Source: Lautropia mirabilis
GTDB taxonomy: Bacteria; Pseudomonadota; Gammaproteobacteria; Burkholderiales; Burkholderiaceae_E
NCBI RefSeq assembly: GCF_900637555.1
Contig: NZ_LR134378.1
Span: 2,304,001-2,368,000 of the forward strand
Direction of reading: 5' to 3'
DNA: 64,000 bases
Position numbers and translations under genes: made by a program. The notes under the pieces are model-generated. The model made no database searches. It had not been told where the DNA came from and was given only the letters and a program-made list of their open reading frames with translations. How positions within the stretch are numbered: position 1 is the stretch's first letter; every line of letters starts with the position of its first letter. Positions 34,925-46,627 of the stretch are shown here, piece after piece.

Positions 34925-36316
34925 ATGGCCTATCAGACGACCAACCCCTATACCGGCAAGACCCTGAAGACCTTTCCCGATGCCACCGATGCCGAAGTGG
35001 CCCAGGCCCTGGAACGCGGCCACGCCGCCTTTCAGCAATGGCGCCTGAAGCCCGTCAGGGAACGGGTGACGTTCCTGCAGAAGGCAGCCGACCTGCTGCG
35101 CGCCAAGCGTACCGAATACGCGAAGCTTCTCACCACCGAGATGGGCAAGCTGCTGGCCGAGGCCGAGGCTGAGGTGGAATTGTCGGCGGCCATCCTGGAA
35201 TACTACGTGAAGCATGCCGAGGCAGAGCTGGCCCCGCAGCCGCTGCCCTGCGAGGATCCCGTCGTGTCCGAGGCCCAGCTGGTCCACGAGCCGCTGGGCA
35301 TCATCCTGGCCATCGAACCCTGGAACTTCCCGTACTACCAGATTGCCCGCATCATGGCGCCGCAGCTGGCAGCGGGCAACGTCATCCTCCTGAAGCATGC
35401 CTCCAACGTGCCGCAATCGGCCGCCGCCTTCGAGAAGCTGATGCAGGAGACGGGGCTGCCGGCAGGGTGCTTCCAGAACCTGTACGCCACGCGGGGCCAG
35501 ATCGAGACAATCATCAACGACCCGCGCGTGCAGGGCGTGGCCCTGACAGGCTCCGAAGGAGCAGGGGCCCTGGTGGCAGCCCAGGCGGGCAGGGCACTGA
35601 AGAAATCCACGATGGAACTGGGCGGCTCGGATGCCTTCATCGTGCTGGACGACGCCGACCTGGACAAGGCGGTGAAATGGGCCGTGTTCGGACGCCACTG
35701 GAACGGGGGGCAGGTCTGCTGCTCGTCCAAGCGCATCATCGTGCATGAATCGATTCATGACGAGTTCGTCCGGCGCTACACCGAGGGGGTGGCGCAGCTG
35801 AAGGCGGGCGATCCGATGGAGGCGTCCACCACGCTGGCCCCGCTGTCGTCGCAACAGGCGGCCGACGACGTGCGCCGCTGGATCGATGAAGCCGTGGCCC
35901 ACGGCGCCACGGCCACCGTGATCGGGGCCGAGGTGCCCAGGCAGGGCGCCTTCGTGCGACCGGTGCTGCTCACCGGGGTGAAGCCCGGAAACCCGGTCTA
36001 CCACCACGAGTTCTTCGGCCCGGTCTCGATGATCTTCAAGGTGAAGGACGAGGACGAGGCCATCCGGCTGGCCAACGACTCGCCGTTCGGCCTGGGCGGC
36101 TCGGTGTTCACGCAGGACATTGAGCGCGGCAAGCGGGTGGCCGCGCAGATCTCCACCGGCATGGTCTACATCAACCATCCCACGGCGGTGAAGGCTGACC
36201 TGCCATTTGGCGGAATACGCCGTTCGGGCTATGGCCGCGAGCTGATCGGCCTGGGCCTGAAGGAGTTCGTCAACCACAAGCTGGTCGGCGTCACCGACAT
36301 CGACGGGGCATTCTGA
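34925..36316 (+). CDS. gabD: NAD(P)-dependent succinate-semialdehyde dehydrogenase
   Basis: 463 residues; start at 34925 has GAAGGAGACTCCACC just upstream. Aldehyde dehydrogenase superfamily motifs are intact: PWNFPYYQ, STMELGGSDAF with the general-base glutamate, and GGQVCCSSKR with catalytic cysteine at about 265. The sequence falls in the Sad/YneI-like SSADH branch, oxidising succinate semialdehyde to succinate in GABA or 4-hydroxybutyrate breakdown. No GABA transaminase gene is next to it, so the physiological pathway is inferred. Cytoplasmic. Confidence 0.88.
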   Translation: MAYQTTNPYTGKTLKTFPDATDAEVAQALERGHAAFQQWRLKPVRERVTFLQKAADLLRAKRTEYAKLLTTEMGKLLAEAEAEVELSAAILEYYVKHAEAELAPQPLPCEDPVVSEAQLVHEPLGIILAIEPWNFPYYQIARIMAPQLAAGNVILLKHASNVPQSAAAFEKLMQETGLPAGCFQNLYATRGQIETIINDPRVQGVALTGSEGAGALVAAQAGRALKKSTMELGGSDAFIVLDDADLDKAVKWAVFGRHWNGGQVCCSSKRIIVHESIHDEFVRRYTEGVAQLKAGDPMEASTTLAPLSSQQAADDVRRWIDEAVAHGATATVIGAEVPRQGAFVRPVLLTGVKPGNPVYHHEFFGPVSMIFKVKDEDEAIRLANDSPFGLGGSVFTQDIERGKRVAAQISTGMVYINHPTAVKADLPFGGIRRSGYGRELIGLGLKEFVNHKLVGVTDIDGAF

Positions 36317-36403
36317 GGCGACTCCCGTCACTTCACGGCGGCCGGCGGCGCATGCCGATGCTTCGCTGCCGGCCCCGGAGTGTGGTGTAATGCAGGGCGT
36401 GCT

Positions 36404-36488
36404 GCCCGAGTGGTGAAACTGGTAGACACAAGGGACTTAAAATCCCTCGACTTCGGTCATGCCGGTTCGATCCCGGCCTCGGGCACCA
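36404..36488 (+). tRNA. tRNA-Leu (TAA)
   Basis: 85 nt with a long variable arm (CGACTTCGGTCAT) and encoded CCA. Acceptor GCCCGAG pairs with CTCGGGC; the anticodon loop reads CTTAAAA (anticodon TAA). A TGTAAT -10-like hexamer lies at 36386. The tesA gene on the other strand ends two bases after the CCA. Confidence 0.97.
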
Positions 36489-36490
36489 CG

Positions 36491-37150
36491 TCACATCGCG
36501 TCTTTCAGTACCGTCCAGACGGTCTCCAGCATGCGCGGATGCGCCCGCGCCTGCGGGTGAATGCCGTCGGGCTGGAACCAGGCCGGGTCATCGCCAAAGC
36601 CTTCCAGCAGGAAGGGCACCAAGGGGCTACGGGTCTCGTCGGCCACCTTGCGGAACATCCGCTCGAACTGCCGTGCATAAGCCGGCCCGTAGTTGGGCGG
36701 CACCTGCATGCCCACCAGCACGGCGCGCCCGCCTGCCTTCTGCACCGCGTCCACCATCTGCCGCAGGTTGTCGGTGGAGGCCTTCAGCGGCAGGCCGCGC
36801 AGCGCGTCATTGCCGCCCAGCTCGATGACCACCAGCGCCGGACGATGCTGCTGAAGCAGCTGCGGCAGCCGGGCCAGGCCACCTGCCGTGGTCTCGCCGC
36901 TGATGCTGGCGTTGACCACCTTCCAGCGTGACAGGGCGGCATCACCGGCCAGACGCTTCTCCAGCAGCGCCACCCATCCTTCGCCGCGCGACAGGCCGTA
37001 TTCGGCCGACAGGCTGTCGCCGAGCACCATCAGCACAGGGCTTTCTGCCGTGTCTGCCGCATCAGCTGCCTGCCAGGGCAGGGCAGCCAGCAGCGCCGGC
37101 GCGGCCATCCATGACAGCACCTGCCGCCGCTGCGGGTTAGCCGTTACCAT
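36491..37150 (-). CDS. tesA: GDSL arylesterase / lysophospholipase (TesA family)
   Basis: 219 residues from ATG 37150. The signal peptide begins NPQRRQVLSWMAAP, twin-arginine-like, and ends near ADA, so the enzyme is periplasmic. SGNH blocks: I GDSLSAEYG, II with Gly in SISGETTAGG, III GGNDALRG, V DGIHP. These supply Ser, Gly, Asn and His of the active site. TesA-type enzymes hydrolyse thioesters, aryl esters and lysophospholipids. Divergent from the LolD-like ATPase gene with a 76-bp gap, an arrangement conserved with ybbA-tesA in many proteobacteria. Confidence 0.93.
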   Translation of the reverse strand: MVTANPQRRQVLSWMAAPALLAALPWQAADAADTAESPVLMVLGDSLSAEYGLSRGEGWVALLEKRLAGDAALSRWKVVNASISGETTAGGLARLPQLLQQHRPALVVIELGGNDALRGLPLKASTDNLRQMVDAVQKAGGRAVLVGMQVPPNYGPAYARQFERMFRKVADETRSPLVPFLLEGFGDDPAWFQPDGIHPQARAHPRMLETVWTVLKDAM

Positions 37151-37226
37151 TGCATCCGGTGCCGTGCCCTGCCGGCAACCGCATCCATCCTGTCCTGCCT
37201 GGCCACGTCGTGGCGCCACTGTTCTC

Positions 37227-37895
37227 ATGCCCCTCATCCAAGTCCAGAACCTGAGCAAGAGCGTACCAGATAGCGGACGCATGCTGACGATCCTCGACGA
37301 CGTGAGCTTCGACGTGCAGGCCGGCGAGACGGTTGCCATCATCGGCGCCTCGGGCTCGGGCAAGTCCACGCTGCTGGGCCTGCTGGCCGGGCTGGACCTG
37401 CCCACCGGCGGCGACGTGCAGGTGGACGGCCAGTCGCTGTTTGCCTGGGACGAAGAGCAACGTGCCCACTGGCGGGCCGAACAGGTGGGCTTCGTCTTCC
37501 AGTCCTTCCAGCTGCTGCCGGCCATGACCGCGCTGGAAAACGTCATGCTGCCCCTGGAGCTGGCCGCCCACCCGGAAGCCCATCGCATCGCCCGTGAGCT
37601 GCTGGCCCGCGTGGGGCTGGCCGAGCGGGCCGGACACTATCCGCGCACCCTGTCGGGCGGCGAGCAGCAGCGTGTGGCCCTGGCCCGTGCCTTTGCGTCC
37701 TCCCCCCGGCTGCTGTTTGCCGACGAACCCACCGGCAGCCTCGATCACGCCACCGGCGAGCGCGTCATCGATCTGCTGTTCGAGATGAACCGCGACTTCG
37801 GCGCCACGCTGATCCTGGTCACGCACGACCCGCGCCTGGCCGCCCGCTGCGGCCGACGGCTGGAGATCGAACGGGGTCGCCTGAAGGCGGGCTGA
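37227..37895 (+). CDS. ybbA: LolD/YbbA-like ABC transporter ATP-binding protein
   Basis: 222 residues. Walker [11 protein letters not shown]-loop [15 protein letters not shown], signature [15 protein letters not shown], Walker [14 protein letters not shown]-loop THDPRLA. This matches the MacB/LolD/YbbA group. The usual partner permease (YbbP-like) is not present downstream; instead an unrelated minus-strand gene follows. Its divergence from tesA supports the YbbA assignment. Confidence 0.9.
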   Translation: MPLIQVQNLSKSVPDSGRMLTILDDVSFDVQAGETVAIIGASGSGKSTLLGLLAGLDLPTGGDVQVDGQSLFAWDEEQRAHWRAEQVGFVFQSFQLLPAMTALENVMLPLELAAHPEAHRIARELLARVGLAERAGHYPRTLSGGEQQRVALARAFASSPRLLFADEPTGSLDHATGERVIDLLFEMNRDFGATLILVTHDPRLAARCGRRLEIERGRLKAG

Positions 37896-37987
37896 CGGCA
37901 CGCTGCACGCCATTCAGCGCCTGACCTGCCGGTCAACCCAGCCCCCAGCGTCTTCATGCCCGGGGCGGTGTGCACGTCCAATGTCGC

Positions 37988-39982
37988 TTACGACCGCACC
38001 TTTCCGTACGAAGGAATCGACAGGCTGCCCATGATGCCCGGATACTGCCCCGGCAGCGCCCCGGCCGGCACGCCGCGCGGGCCCTGACGGCGCGCCAGGC
38101 ACTCGCCTGCACGGCCATGCAGCCAGACACCGGCACAGGCGGCCTGCCAGGCCGCCTCATCGGGCGGGCAGCCTGCGCGCAGCAGGCCGGCCAGCAGGGC
38201 GGCAATGGTCCCCGCCAGCACATCCCCCGTACCCGCCGTGGCCAGGACCGGATGACCGCTGGTGTTGATCGCCAGACGACCATCCGGTGCCGCCACCACG
38301 GTGCCGGCGCCTTTCAGCACGGCCACGGCCTCGAAACGTGCCGCCAGTGCGCGAGCACAGGCCGGCCGGTCTGCCTGGACATCGGCCACCGACACCCCCA
38401 GAAGCCGCGCGGCCTCCAGCGGATGCGGCGTGAGGATGCTGCAGGGGGCCTCCGGCGCCTCGGTCAGCAGACCCAGCGCGTCGGCATCAATCACCAGCGG
38501 CGCCTGGCTGGCCAGCGCATGCTCCAGCCACTGTTGCGCCTTCTCGTCCTGCCCCAGACCGCAGCCCACCACCAGGACGGGTGCAGCCCCCGGCAAGGCG
38601 GCATCGGCGTCCCACACGAAGCGCATGATTTCCGGGTGAAGCGGGTCCACCGGCTGCCGCGCCTTGCCGGATGCGTCCGGCGGGGTTTCCGCTTCGTCGT
38701 CGGCCTCGTCCTCCGGCGCTGCAACTGATGCGTCCGCGTCCCGGGCGCCTGCGTCTGCCACCAGCGCCTGCTTATCCTCGGCATCGTCTTCCGGCCGCAG
38801 CGATCCGGACTCCTCCGTCGCCCCTGTCTGCGGGCAATCCTCTTCCTCGACGGCAATCCACACCCGCCCGGCACCAGCCCCGGCTGCGCCCTGCGCAGCC
38901 AGCCGGGCCGCACCCGCCATGCCCAGCCGGCCGCCCACCACCAGCACGTCACCGCCATTGCCCTTGTGGGCATCACGCGCGCGGGCAGGCAAAAGCGCCG
39001 CGGCCAGGGGGGCCGTCAGCAACACGCCCGGCAGGTCATGCGGGAAGCTGTCTTCATCGGCCGGGCAGGGGGCATCCGCCCCAGCGTCGTCCATGCCGGA
39101 ATCGTCAAAATTGTGGCCATCATCCGGATCCGTTTCAGCCTCGGTCGGCACATCGCGCCATTCGCCCGCATCGGCAGGGCCGTCCGCCGCCTCCAGCGCG
39201 GCCAGCTCCGCTTCCAGCGGCAGGTCGGACAGCGGTGCCACCCAGACGCGGCCCGCATGCCGCAGGCCCGCCCCCGTGTGCAGCCCCGGCTTGTCGGCAA
39301 TCATCGTCACCGTCTGGCGTGCCTGCATGACAGGAGCCTCAGCATCACCCACCGGTGCGCCACGGTCTGCATCCAGTCCGCTGGGCACATCAATGGCCAG
39401 CACCGGTACCCGGGCGCGGTTCACCAGGCGGACCAGCTCAGCCACGCGTCCCGCCAGCGGACGGGCCAGGCCAATGCCGAAGAGCCCGTCGATGATCAGG
39501 GCAGGCTCGGCCGGGGGCACGTCGCCGTCATCGTCGTCCTGTTCGTCATCCGGGGCGTCACCGTCCGGCCACAGCCAGTCGGCCACCTGCTCGAAACCGT
39601 GAATGACCTGGCCGTCAGCCCGCCAGGCTTCCCAGGCGGCGCGCGCATCCTCGGCCTCCGGGGGCGTGGTGTCCAGCCCCGGCATGCCGGCCGCCCACAC
39701 GGCCAGCCCCGCACGACGCAGGATGCGTCCGGCCACCAGTGCATCGCCGCCATTGTTGCCCGGCCCCACCAACAGGATCACCGGCGCGTGCGCCGGCAGG
39801 TTCTTCCACATGGCCATCGCCACCCGGGCCACGGCCGCACCGGCACAGGCCATCAACTCGCCGGGTTCCGTCTCGTCCAGCCAGCGGCCTTCCAGACGGC
39901 GGATGGTGGCCAGGTCCAGCACCCAGGCGGGGGTCTGCAAAAGGGCCGGGCGAACCGCCGCAGTGATCGAACGGGTTTTCAT
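37988..39982 (-). CDS. nnr: Bifunctional NAD(P)H-hydrate epimerase / ADP-dependent dehydratase
   Basis: 664 residues from ATG 39982. The N-terminal YjeF epimerase domain has GPGNNGGDALVAG (73-85) and IIDGLFGIGLARP; the C-terminal ribokinase-like dehydratase has HKGNGGDVLVVGG (339-351), VVGCGLGQ and the AGTGDVLAGTIAALLAG ATP/ADP site. It repairs NADHX and NADPHX. Family proteins are about 500 residues; this one is longer because of three acidic segments at about 139-159, 275-316 and 380-445. They fall between or within loops and leave every catalytic motif intact. It ends 92 bp from ybbA, convergent. Confidence 0.93.
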   Translation of the reverse strand: MKTRSITAAVRPALLQTPAWVLDLATIRRLEGRWLDETEPGELMACAGAAVARVAMAMWKNLPAHAPVILLVGPGNNGGDALVAGRILRRAGLAVWAAGMPGLDTTPPEAEDARAAWEAWRADGQVIHGFEQVADWLWPDGDAPDDEQDDDDGDVPPAEPALIIDGLFGIGLARPLAGRVAELVRLVNRARVPVLAIDVPSGLDADRGAPVGDAEAPVMQARQTVTMIADKPGLHTGAGLRHAGRVWVAPLSDLPLEAELAALEAADGPADAGEWRDVPTEAETDPDDGHNFDDSGMDDAGADAPCPADEDSFPHDLPGVLLTAPLAAALLPARARDAHKGNGGDVLVVGGRLGMAGAARLAAQGAAGAGAGRVWIAVEEEDCPQTGATEESGSLRPEDDAEDKQALVADAGARDADASVAAPEDEADDEAETPPDASGKARQPVDPLHPEIMRFVWDADAALPGAAPVLVVGCGLGQDEKAQQWLEHALASQAPLVIDADALGLLTEAPEAPCSILTPHPLEAARLLGVSVADVQADRPACARALAARFEAVAVLKGAGTVVAAPDGRLAINTSGHPVLATAGTGDVLAGTIAALLAGLLRAGCPPDEAAWQAACAGVWLHGRAGECLARRQGPRGVPAGALPGQYPGIMGSLSIPSYGKVRS

Positions 39983-40224
39983 GGTTCCGAAGCAGCTTGT
40001 CTTGATGTTGACAGTATGCCACCCGGCCGATGTCTCCATCAGCTTCCATGACCCCTTGCAAGATCCCTGCCCATGCAGCCCCTACAGACGGCCTCGGCGA
40101 CCTCCTGCTTCCCATGCGTCAGGAGCCCATCCTGCAGGCAGCCGGTTATCATCGACGGCCTTCGGACGATGCCCATCCGGCCTTTCCGCGAACCCTCACG
40201 CCTCCCACGACAAGGACCTCGCCC

Positions 40225-40899
40225 ATGACGGATTCCCCCTCGCTGCCTCGACTGGATGCCCACGCCGCCCGCGCCCTGGCGGTGCTGCTGGAAAAGGAAA
40301 AGACCGTTCCCGACAGCTATCCGATGTCGCTGAATGCCCTGCTGGCCGGCTGCAACCAGCGCAGCAACCGCGATCCGGTCATGAACCTGAACGAAACCGA
40401 GCTGCTGAACGCACTGGAGACGCTGCGCAGCCTGTCGCTGGTCATCGAGAGCAGTGGCGGGCGGGTGACGCGCTATGAACATAACCTGCCGCGCGTGCTG
40501 GGCATTCCGTCCGAGGCGGCAGCACTGCTGTCGGTCCTGATGTTGCGCGGCCCGCAGACGGCAGCCGGGCTGCGCGCGCACGTGGAACGCCAGGCGAAGT
40601 TTGCCGATACCTCATCGGTGGAAGCCTATCTGCAGGAGATGGCCGAGCGCACGGCCGGCGCCCTGGTGGAGCTGATGCCACGCCAGCCCGGCGAGCGCGA
40701 GGCCCGCTGGCGGCACTGCCTGTCCGAGCCAGCCGGCGCCGCCACGGTGGCGCAGGGCGGTACCGGGCACGACGCCCCGAGCCAGCCTCCCGCCAACCCG
40801 GCCGACGCCGAGGCCCTGCAGATGCTGCAACTGCGCGTGGACGATCTGGAACGGCAGGTGGCCGCACTGACGGAACGCCTGGAACGGCTGGAGTCCTGA
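40225..40899 (+). CDS. yceH: YceH (DUF480) family protein
   Basis: 224 residues from ATG 40225. The first 180 residues match the double winged-helix YceH family: ARALAVLLEKEKTVPDSYPMSLNALLAGCNQRSNRDPVM is its diagnostic start. The last 25 residues form a predicted coiled coil (QLRVDDLERQVAALTERLERLES). Function unknown; conserved in gamma- and betaproteobacteria. Convergent with gdhA, sharing a bidirectional terminator. Confidence 0.93.
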   Translation: MTDSPSLPRLDAHAARALAVLLEKEKTVPDSYPMSLNALLAGCNQRSNRDPVMNLNETELLNALETLRSLSLVIESSGGRVTRYEHNLPRVLGIPSEAAALLSVLMLRGPQTAAGLRAHVERQAKFADTSSVEAYLQEMAERTAGALVELMPRQPGEREARWRHCLSEPAGAATVAQGGTGHDAPSQPPANPADAEALQMLQLRVDDLERQVAALTERLERLES

Positions 40900-40907
40900 C
40901 AAAAGAA

Positions 40908-40929
40908 AAGCCCCTCCTGCGAGGGGCTT
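40908..40929 (-). terminator. Terminator of gdhA, bidirectional with yceH
   Basis: AAGCCCCTC / GAGGGGCTT stem of 9 bp with a 4-base loop. On the minus strand it is followed by TTCTTTTG, a good U-tract for gdhA. On the plus strand the tail is weak but the same hairpin may end yceH. Confidence 0.82.
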
Positions 40930-40987
40930 GCTTCATCGGGTGAAGGCACCGGGGCGAGTGCCCCGGCCAGCCGTCAACGGCCGATGA

Positions 40988-42259
<1,272 letters not shown>

Positions 42260-42435
42260 GGATGATGTCTCCTTAGGGTTGAAAAATCGGAATCGGAATC
42301 GAATAGCTCTGATACTACCCCCGTCCGGGAAATCAGGCATCCCATGTGCCCTTTCACGACACGGCCGTGCCGCGGCAAGCAGCGCACTGCAGAAAAGCCC
42401 TGCATGACAGGGCAGGGAACCCCTTCAGGCTTTCC

Positions 42436-42441
42436 TATAAT
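42436..42441 (+). promoter_or_regulatory. Probable -10 element of purL
   Basis: Perfect TATAAT about 88 bp before the purL start. No matching -35 is obvious. It lies in the 269-bp gap between divergent gdhA and purL. Confidence 0.45.
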
Positions 42442-42528
42442 CACCCCCTGGAACACGCCTCCGCACGGGGCAACCCGCCTTGCCGCCGGCCTGTTCATTC
42501 CCGACGCAGACCCCCGATCCGGACCTTC

Positions 42529-45500
42529 ATGGCCATGAGCACCCCGACCTATCCAACGCTGCCCGGTGGGCATGCACTGAGCCCCTTCCGTGCCCAGGCA
42601 CTGCTGCAGAAACTGCAGGCCATCGACGACGCCATCGAGACCCTCGATGCCGAATGGTTCTACCCGCTGGAGGTTGCGGCCCCGGGACAGGGTGGCGCCC
42701 TGGCCGGCGAGCGGCTGGCCCGCCTGCAGCTGCTGGTGGACGAGCACCCGCTGCCCGATGCCCCCGACGGCAAGCATCAGCGCTCCCTCTGGGTCACGGC
42801 CCGTCAGGGCACGCTCTCGCCCTGGTCGTCCAAGGCCATCGACATCCTGCACCATGCCGGCTTTGCCGACGTGACGCGCATCGAGCGCGGCATCCGCTGG
42901 AAGCTGGGCTTTCGGCACGGTCTGCTGGGCGGCAGCAAGGCCCAGGACTATCCCGAGGCAAAGCTCGCCCTGCTGGCCGCCTGCCTGCATGACCCGATGA
43001 CCGAGAGCTGGTTCACCACCGCACCGGATCCGGCCCGGCTCTTTGCGCCCCATGCCCCTGTCCCCCTGGCCACCGTGCCGCTGGGCGACGATGCCGCCGC
43101 CGCCCTGCGCGCAGCCAACACCCGGCTGGGCCTGGCGCTGTCGGCCGACGAGATCGACTATCTGGCCCGCGTCTATGGCGAGCTGGGACGCGACCCCACC
43201 GATGTCGAGCTGATGATGTTCGCGCAGGCCAACTCCGAGCACTGCCGCCACAAGATCTTCAACGCCGACTTCATCATCGACGGCCAGCCGCAGGAACGCT
43301 CGCTCTTCGGCATGATCCGCGAGACCCACAAGGCCCACCCGCAGGGCACGGTGGTGGCCTATTCCGACAACGCCGCCATCCTGGAAGGCGGCACGCTGGC
43401 CGCCTGGAACGTGGACCCGGCCTCCGGCCGCTATCGCTGGTCCGAAGAGCCGGTGCATCGCCTGCTGAAGGTCGAGACCCACAACCACCCCACGGCCATT
43501 GCCCCCCATCCGGGCGCAGCCACCGGCAGTGGCGGCGAGATCCGTGACGAAGGCGCCACCGGCCGGGGCGGCACGCCGCGCTACGGCCTCACCGGCTTCA
43601 CCGTCTCCAACCTGCGCATTCCCGGCTGGGAACACCCCTGGGAGGCCGCCAACGGCCGGCCGCCCACCTTGGCCACCCCGCTGTCCATCATGATCGAGGG
43701 CCCGCTGGGCGGGGCCGCCTTCAACAACGAATTCGGCCGCCCGAACCTGCTGGGCTACTTCCGCACCTTCGAGACCCCGCTCTCGCAGGCCGCGGCCGAC
43801 GGCCCGCACACCGGCTGGGGCTATCACAAGCCCATCATGATCGCCGGCGGCGTGGGCTCGGTGGACGCCCGCCACCAGCACAAGCTGCCGCTGCCGGCCG
43901 GCACGCTGCTCGTGCAGCTGGGCGGCCCGGGCATGCGCATCGGCCTGGGCGGCGGTGCCGCCTCCAGCATGGGTGTGGGCAGCAATGCCGCCGAGCTGGA
44001 CTTCGCCTCGGTGCAGCGTGCCAACCCCGAGATGGAGCGCCGCGTGCAGGAAGTGATCAACGCCTGCCGCGCCATGGGCGACAACAACCCCATCCTCTCC
44101 ATCCACGACGTGGGCGCGGGCGGCCTGTCCAACGCCTTCCCCGAGCTGGCCCATGACGCCGACAAGGGCGCGGACTTCGATCTGAGCCGCATCCCCGTGG
44201 CCGAAAGCGGCATGTCGCCGGCCGAGATCTGGTGCAACGAATCGCAGGAACGCTACGTGCTGGGCATCGCGCCCGAGCGGCTGCCCGAGCTGGAGGCCCT
44301 GTGCACCCGCGAGCGCTGCCCGATGGCCGTGGTGGGTACCGTCACCGATGCCGAGCACCTGAAGCTGGCGGCCCCGGGCGAGCAACCCGCCGTCGACATC
44401 GACATGAGCGTGCTGTTCGGCAAGTCGCCCAAGCTGCGCCGCGAGGGTGCCACGCCTGCCCGCACCGAACTGCCAGGCATGGACCTGAGCGAGCTGAACC
44501 TGGACACGCTGGCCACGCAGATCCTGCAGCTGCCGGCCGTGGCCAGCAAGAGCTTCCTCATCACCATCGCCGACCGTACCGTGGGCGGCCTGTCGGTGCG
44601 CGACCCGATGGTGGGTCCGTGGCAGGTGCCCGTGGCCGACTGCGCCGTGGGCCTGCTGGACTACCGCAACCACCACGGCGACGCGCTCTCCATGGGCGAA
44701 CGCTCGCCCGTGGCCGTGCAGGACTCGGCCGCCGCCTCGCGTCTGGCCATCGCCGAATCCCTGACCAACCTGCTGTCGGCCGTGCCGGACAACCTGGGCC
44801 TGACCAAGCTGTCGGCCAACTGGATGGCCGATGCCGGCAGCGCCGGGCAGGACGCTGCCCTCTACGCCGCCGTGGAAGCGGCCAGCCGCCTGTGCATCGA
44901 GCTGGGCATCAGCATCCCGGTGGGCAAGGATTCGCTCTCCATGCGCGCCCGCTGGAAGGGTGACGACGGACAGCGCGTGGAAGTCGGCTCGCCGGTGTCG
45001 CTGATCGTCACCGCCCATGCCCCGGTCAGCGACGTGCGCCGGGCGCTCACGCCCGAGATCAGCCCCGAGATGCAGACCAGCCTCATCCTGGTGGACCTGG
45101 GCGCCGGCAAGCAGCGCCTGGGCGGCTCGGCCCTGGCCCAGATCACCGGCCGGGACGGCGACCCGGTCCCCGACCTGGACGATCCCCAACTGCTCGTCCG
45201 GCTCTGGCAGGCCGTGCGCGAGGCGCAGGCCGAAGGGCTGCTGCTGGCCTACCATGACCGCTCCGACGGCGGACTCTTTGCCACTGCCTGCGAGATGGCA
45301 TTTGCCGGTCACTGCGGCGTGTCGCTGCAGCTGGACATGCTCACCATCGACCCCTTCACGGCCGATGCGGGCGACTACAAGATCCGCACCGAACAGGTGA
45401 CGGAGCTTCGTCAGACACGCGTGCTGCGCGCACTCTTCAACGAGGAGCCGGGCGTCGTGCTGCAGACCACCCGCGCCAACCGCGACCGCCTGCTGGGCCT

Positions 45501-46623
45501 GCTGCGTGCCCACGGCCTGTCGGTGCATTCCCACGTCATCGGCACGCCCAACAACCAGGACACCATCGAAGTCCACAACGACGGCAAGTGCCTGTTCAGC
45601 CTGCCGCGCACCACGCTGCAGCAGGCCTGGGCCGAGACCAGCCACCGCATCGCCAGCCTGCGCGACGACCCGGCCTGCACGGCCGAGGCCTTCGCCCTGG
45701 AAGGTGCCGCCCAGGATGAGCCGCCCCACCTGTCGGTACGCCTGTCCGCCACCTCCATCCAGGCTTGGCGTGACATGCCGTCCGCGCCCGCCGTCGTGGG
45801 CCAGCGCCCCCGCGTCGCCATCCTGCGCGAGCAGGGCGTCAACAGCCAGCGCGAAATGGCGGCCGCCTTCGACCTGGCCGGCTTCGAGGCCTACGACGTG
45901 CACATGAGCGACCTGATCGCCGGTCGTCACGACCTGGCGCAGTTCCAGGCGCTGGTGGCCTGCGGCGGCTTCTCGTATGGCGACGTGCTGGGTGCCGGCG
46001 CCGGCTGGGCGCGCACCATCCTCTTCAACCCGCAGCTCTCCGATGCCTTCGGCGCCTTCTTTGCCCGGCCCGACACGCTCACCCTGGGCGTATGCAACGG
46101 CTGCCAGATGCTCTCGCACCTGAAGGGCCTGATCCCCGGCGCCGAGGGCTGGCCGCGCTTCGTGCGCAACCGCTCCGAGCAGTACGAAGGGCGCTTTGCC
46201 AGCGTGGAGATCCTGTCCTCGCCGTCGCTGTGGCTGAGCGGCATGGCCGGCGACCGGCTGCCCATCGTCGTCTCGCACGGCGAAGGGCGGGCAGATTTCT
46301 CCGACGTGAAGGCACAGGGTGCCGACGGCACGCCGTCGGCCGAGGCGCTGGCGGCCCGCATCGCGGCCGCCAACCCGGCGCTGCAGTACATCGACGGCCG
46401 GGGCAACGCCACCGAGACCTACCCGCTCAACCCCAACGGCTCGCCGCGGGGCGTGACCGGCTTTGCCAGCGCCGATGGCCGCGCCACCATCATGATGCCG
46501 CACCCCGAGCGCGTCTTCCGCCTGGCCCAGTGGTCCTGGAAACCGCGCGCGCTGCAGGAATCCGGTCTGGACCACTCGCCCTGGATGCGCCTCTGGCACA
46601 ACGCGCGCCGGCAGTTCCAGTAA
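42529..46623 (+). CDS. purL: Phosphoribosylformylglycinamidine synthase PurL (single-chain)
   Basis: 1364 residues, full length for the large proteobacterial FGAM synthase. The linker and first synthase domain carry [11 protein letters not shown] and ETHNHPTAI (about residue 320); the second synthase half has [12 protein letters not shown]. The glutaminase domain carries Cys1189 (GVCNGCQ) and the His1325/Glu1327 pair (PHPERVF). It converts FGAR, glutamine and ATP to FGAM in purine synthesis. ATG at 42529 is chosen, with a second ATG two codons later. A secreted-protein gene starts 4 bp after the stop. Confidence 0.97.
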   Translation: MAMSTPTYPTLPGGHALSPFRAQALLQKLQAIDDAIETLDAEWFYPLEVAAPGQGGALAGERLARLQLLVDEHPLPDAPDGKHQRSLWVTARQGTLSPWSSKAIDILHHAGFADVTRIERGIRWKLGFRHGLLGGSKAQDYPEAKLALLAACLHDPMTESWFTTAPDPARLFAPHAPVPLATVPLGDDAAAALRAANTRLGLALSADEIDYLARVYGELGRDPTDVELMMFAQANSEHCRHKIFNADFIIDGQPQERSLFGMIRETHKAHPQGTVVAYSDNAAILEGGTLAAWNVDPASGRYRWSEEPVHRLLKVETHNHPTAIAPHPGAATGSGGEIRDEGATGRGGTPRYGLTGFTVSNLRIPGWEHPWEAANGRPPTLATPLSIMIEGPLGGAAFNNEFGRPNLLGYFRTFETPLSQAAADGPHTGWGYHKPIMIAGGVGSVDARHQHKLPLPAGTLLVQLGGPGMRIGLGGGAASSMGVGSNAAELDFASVQRANPEMERRVQEVINACRAMGDNNPILSIHDVGAGGLSNAFPELAHDADKGADFDLSRIPVAESGMSPAEIWCNESQERYVLGIAPERLPELEALCTRERCPMAVVGTVTDAEHLKLAAPGEQPAVDIDMSVLFGKSPKLRREGATPARTELPGMDLSELNLDTLATQILQLPAVASKSFLITIADRTVGGLSVRDPMVGPWQVPVADCAVGLLDYRNHHGDALSMGERSPVAVQDSAAASRLAIAESLTNLLSAVPDNLGLTKLSANWMADAGSAGQDAALYAAVEAASRLCIELGISIPVGKDSLSMRARWKGDDGQRVEVGSPVSLIVTAHAPVSDVRRALTPEISPEMQTSLILVDLGAGKQRLGGSALAQITGRDGDPVPDLDDPQLLVRLWQAVREAQAEGLLLAYHDRSDGGLFATACEMAFAGHCGVSLQLDMLTIDPFTADAGDYKIRTEQVTELRQTRVLRALFNEEPGVVLQTTRANRDRLLGLLRAHGLSVHSHVIGTPNNQDTIEVHNDGKCLFSLPRTTLQQAWAETSHRIASLRDDPACTAEAFALEGAAQDEPPHLSVRLSATSIQAWRDMPSAPAVVGQRPRVAILREQGVNSQREMAAAFDLAGFEAYDVHMSDLIAGRHDLAQFQALVACGGFSYGDVLGAGAGWARTILFNPQLSDAFGAFFARPDTLTLGVCNGCQMLSHLKGLIPGAEGWPRFVRNRSEQYEGRFASVEILSSPSLWLSGMAGDRLPIVVSHGEGRADFSDVKAQGADGTPSAEALAARIAAANPALQYIDGRGNATETYPLNPNGSPRGVTGFASADGRATIMMPHPERVFRLAQWSWKPRALQESGLDHSPWMRLWHNARRQFQ

Positions 46624-46627
46624 GGCC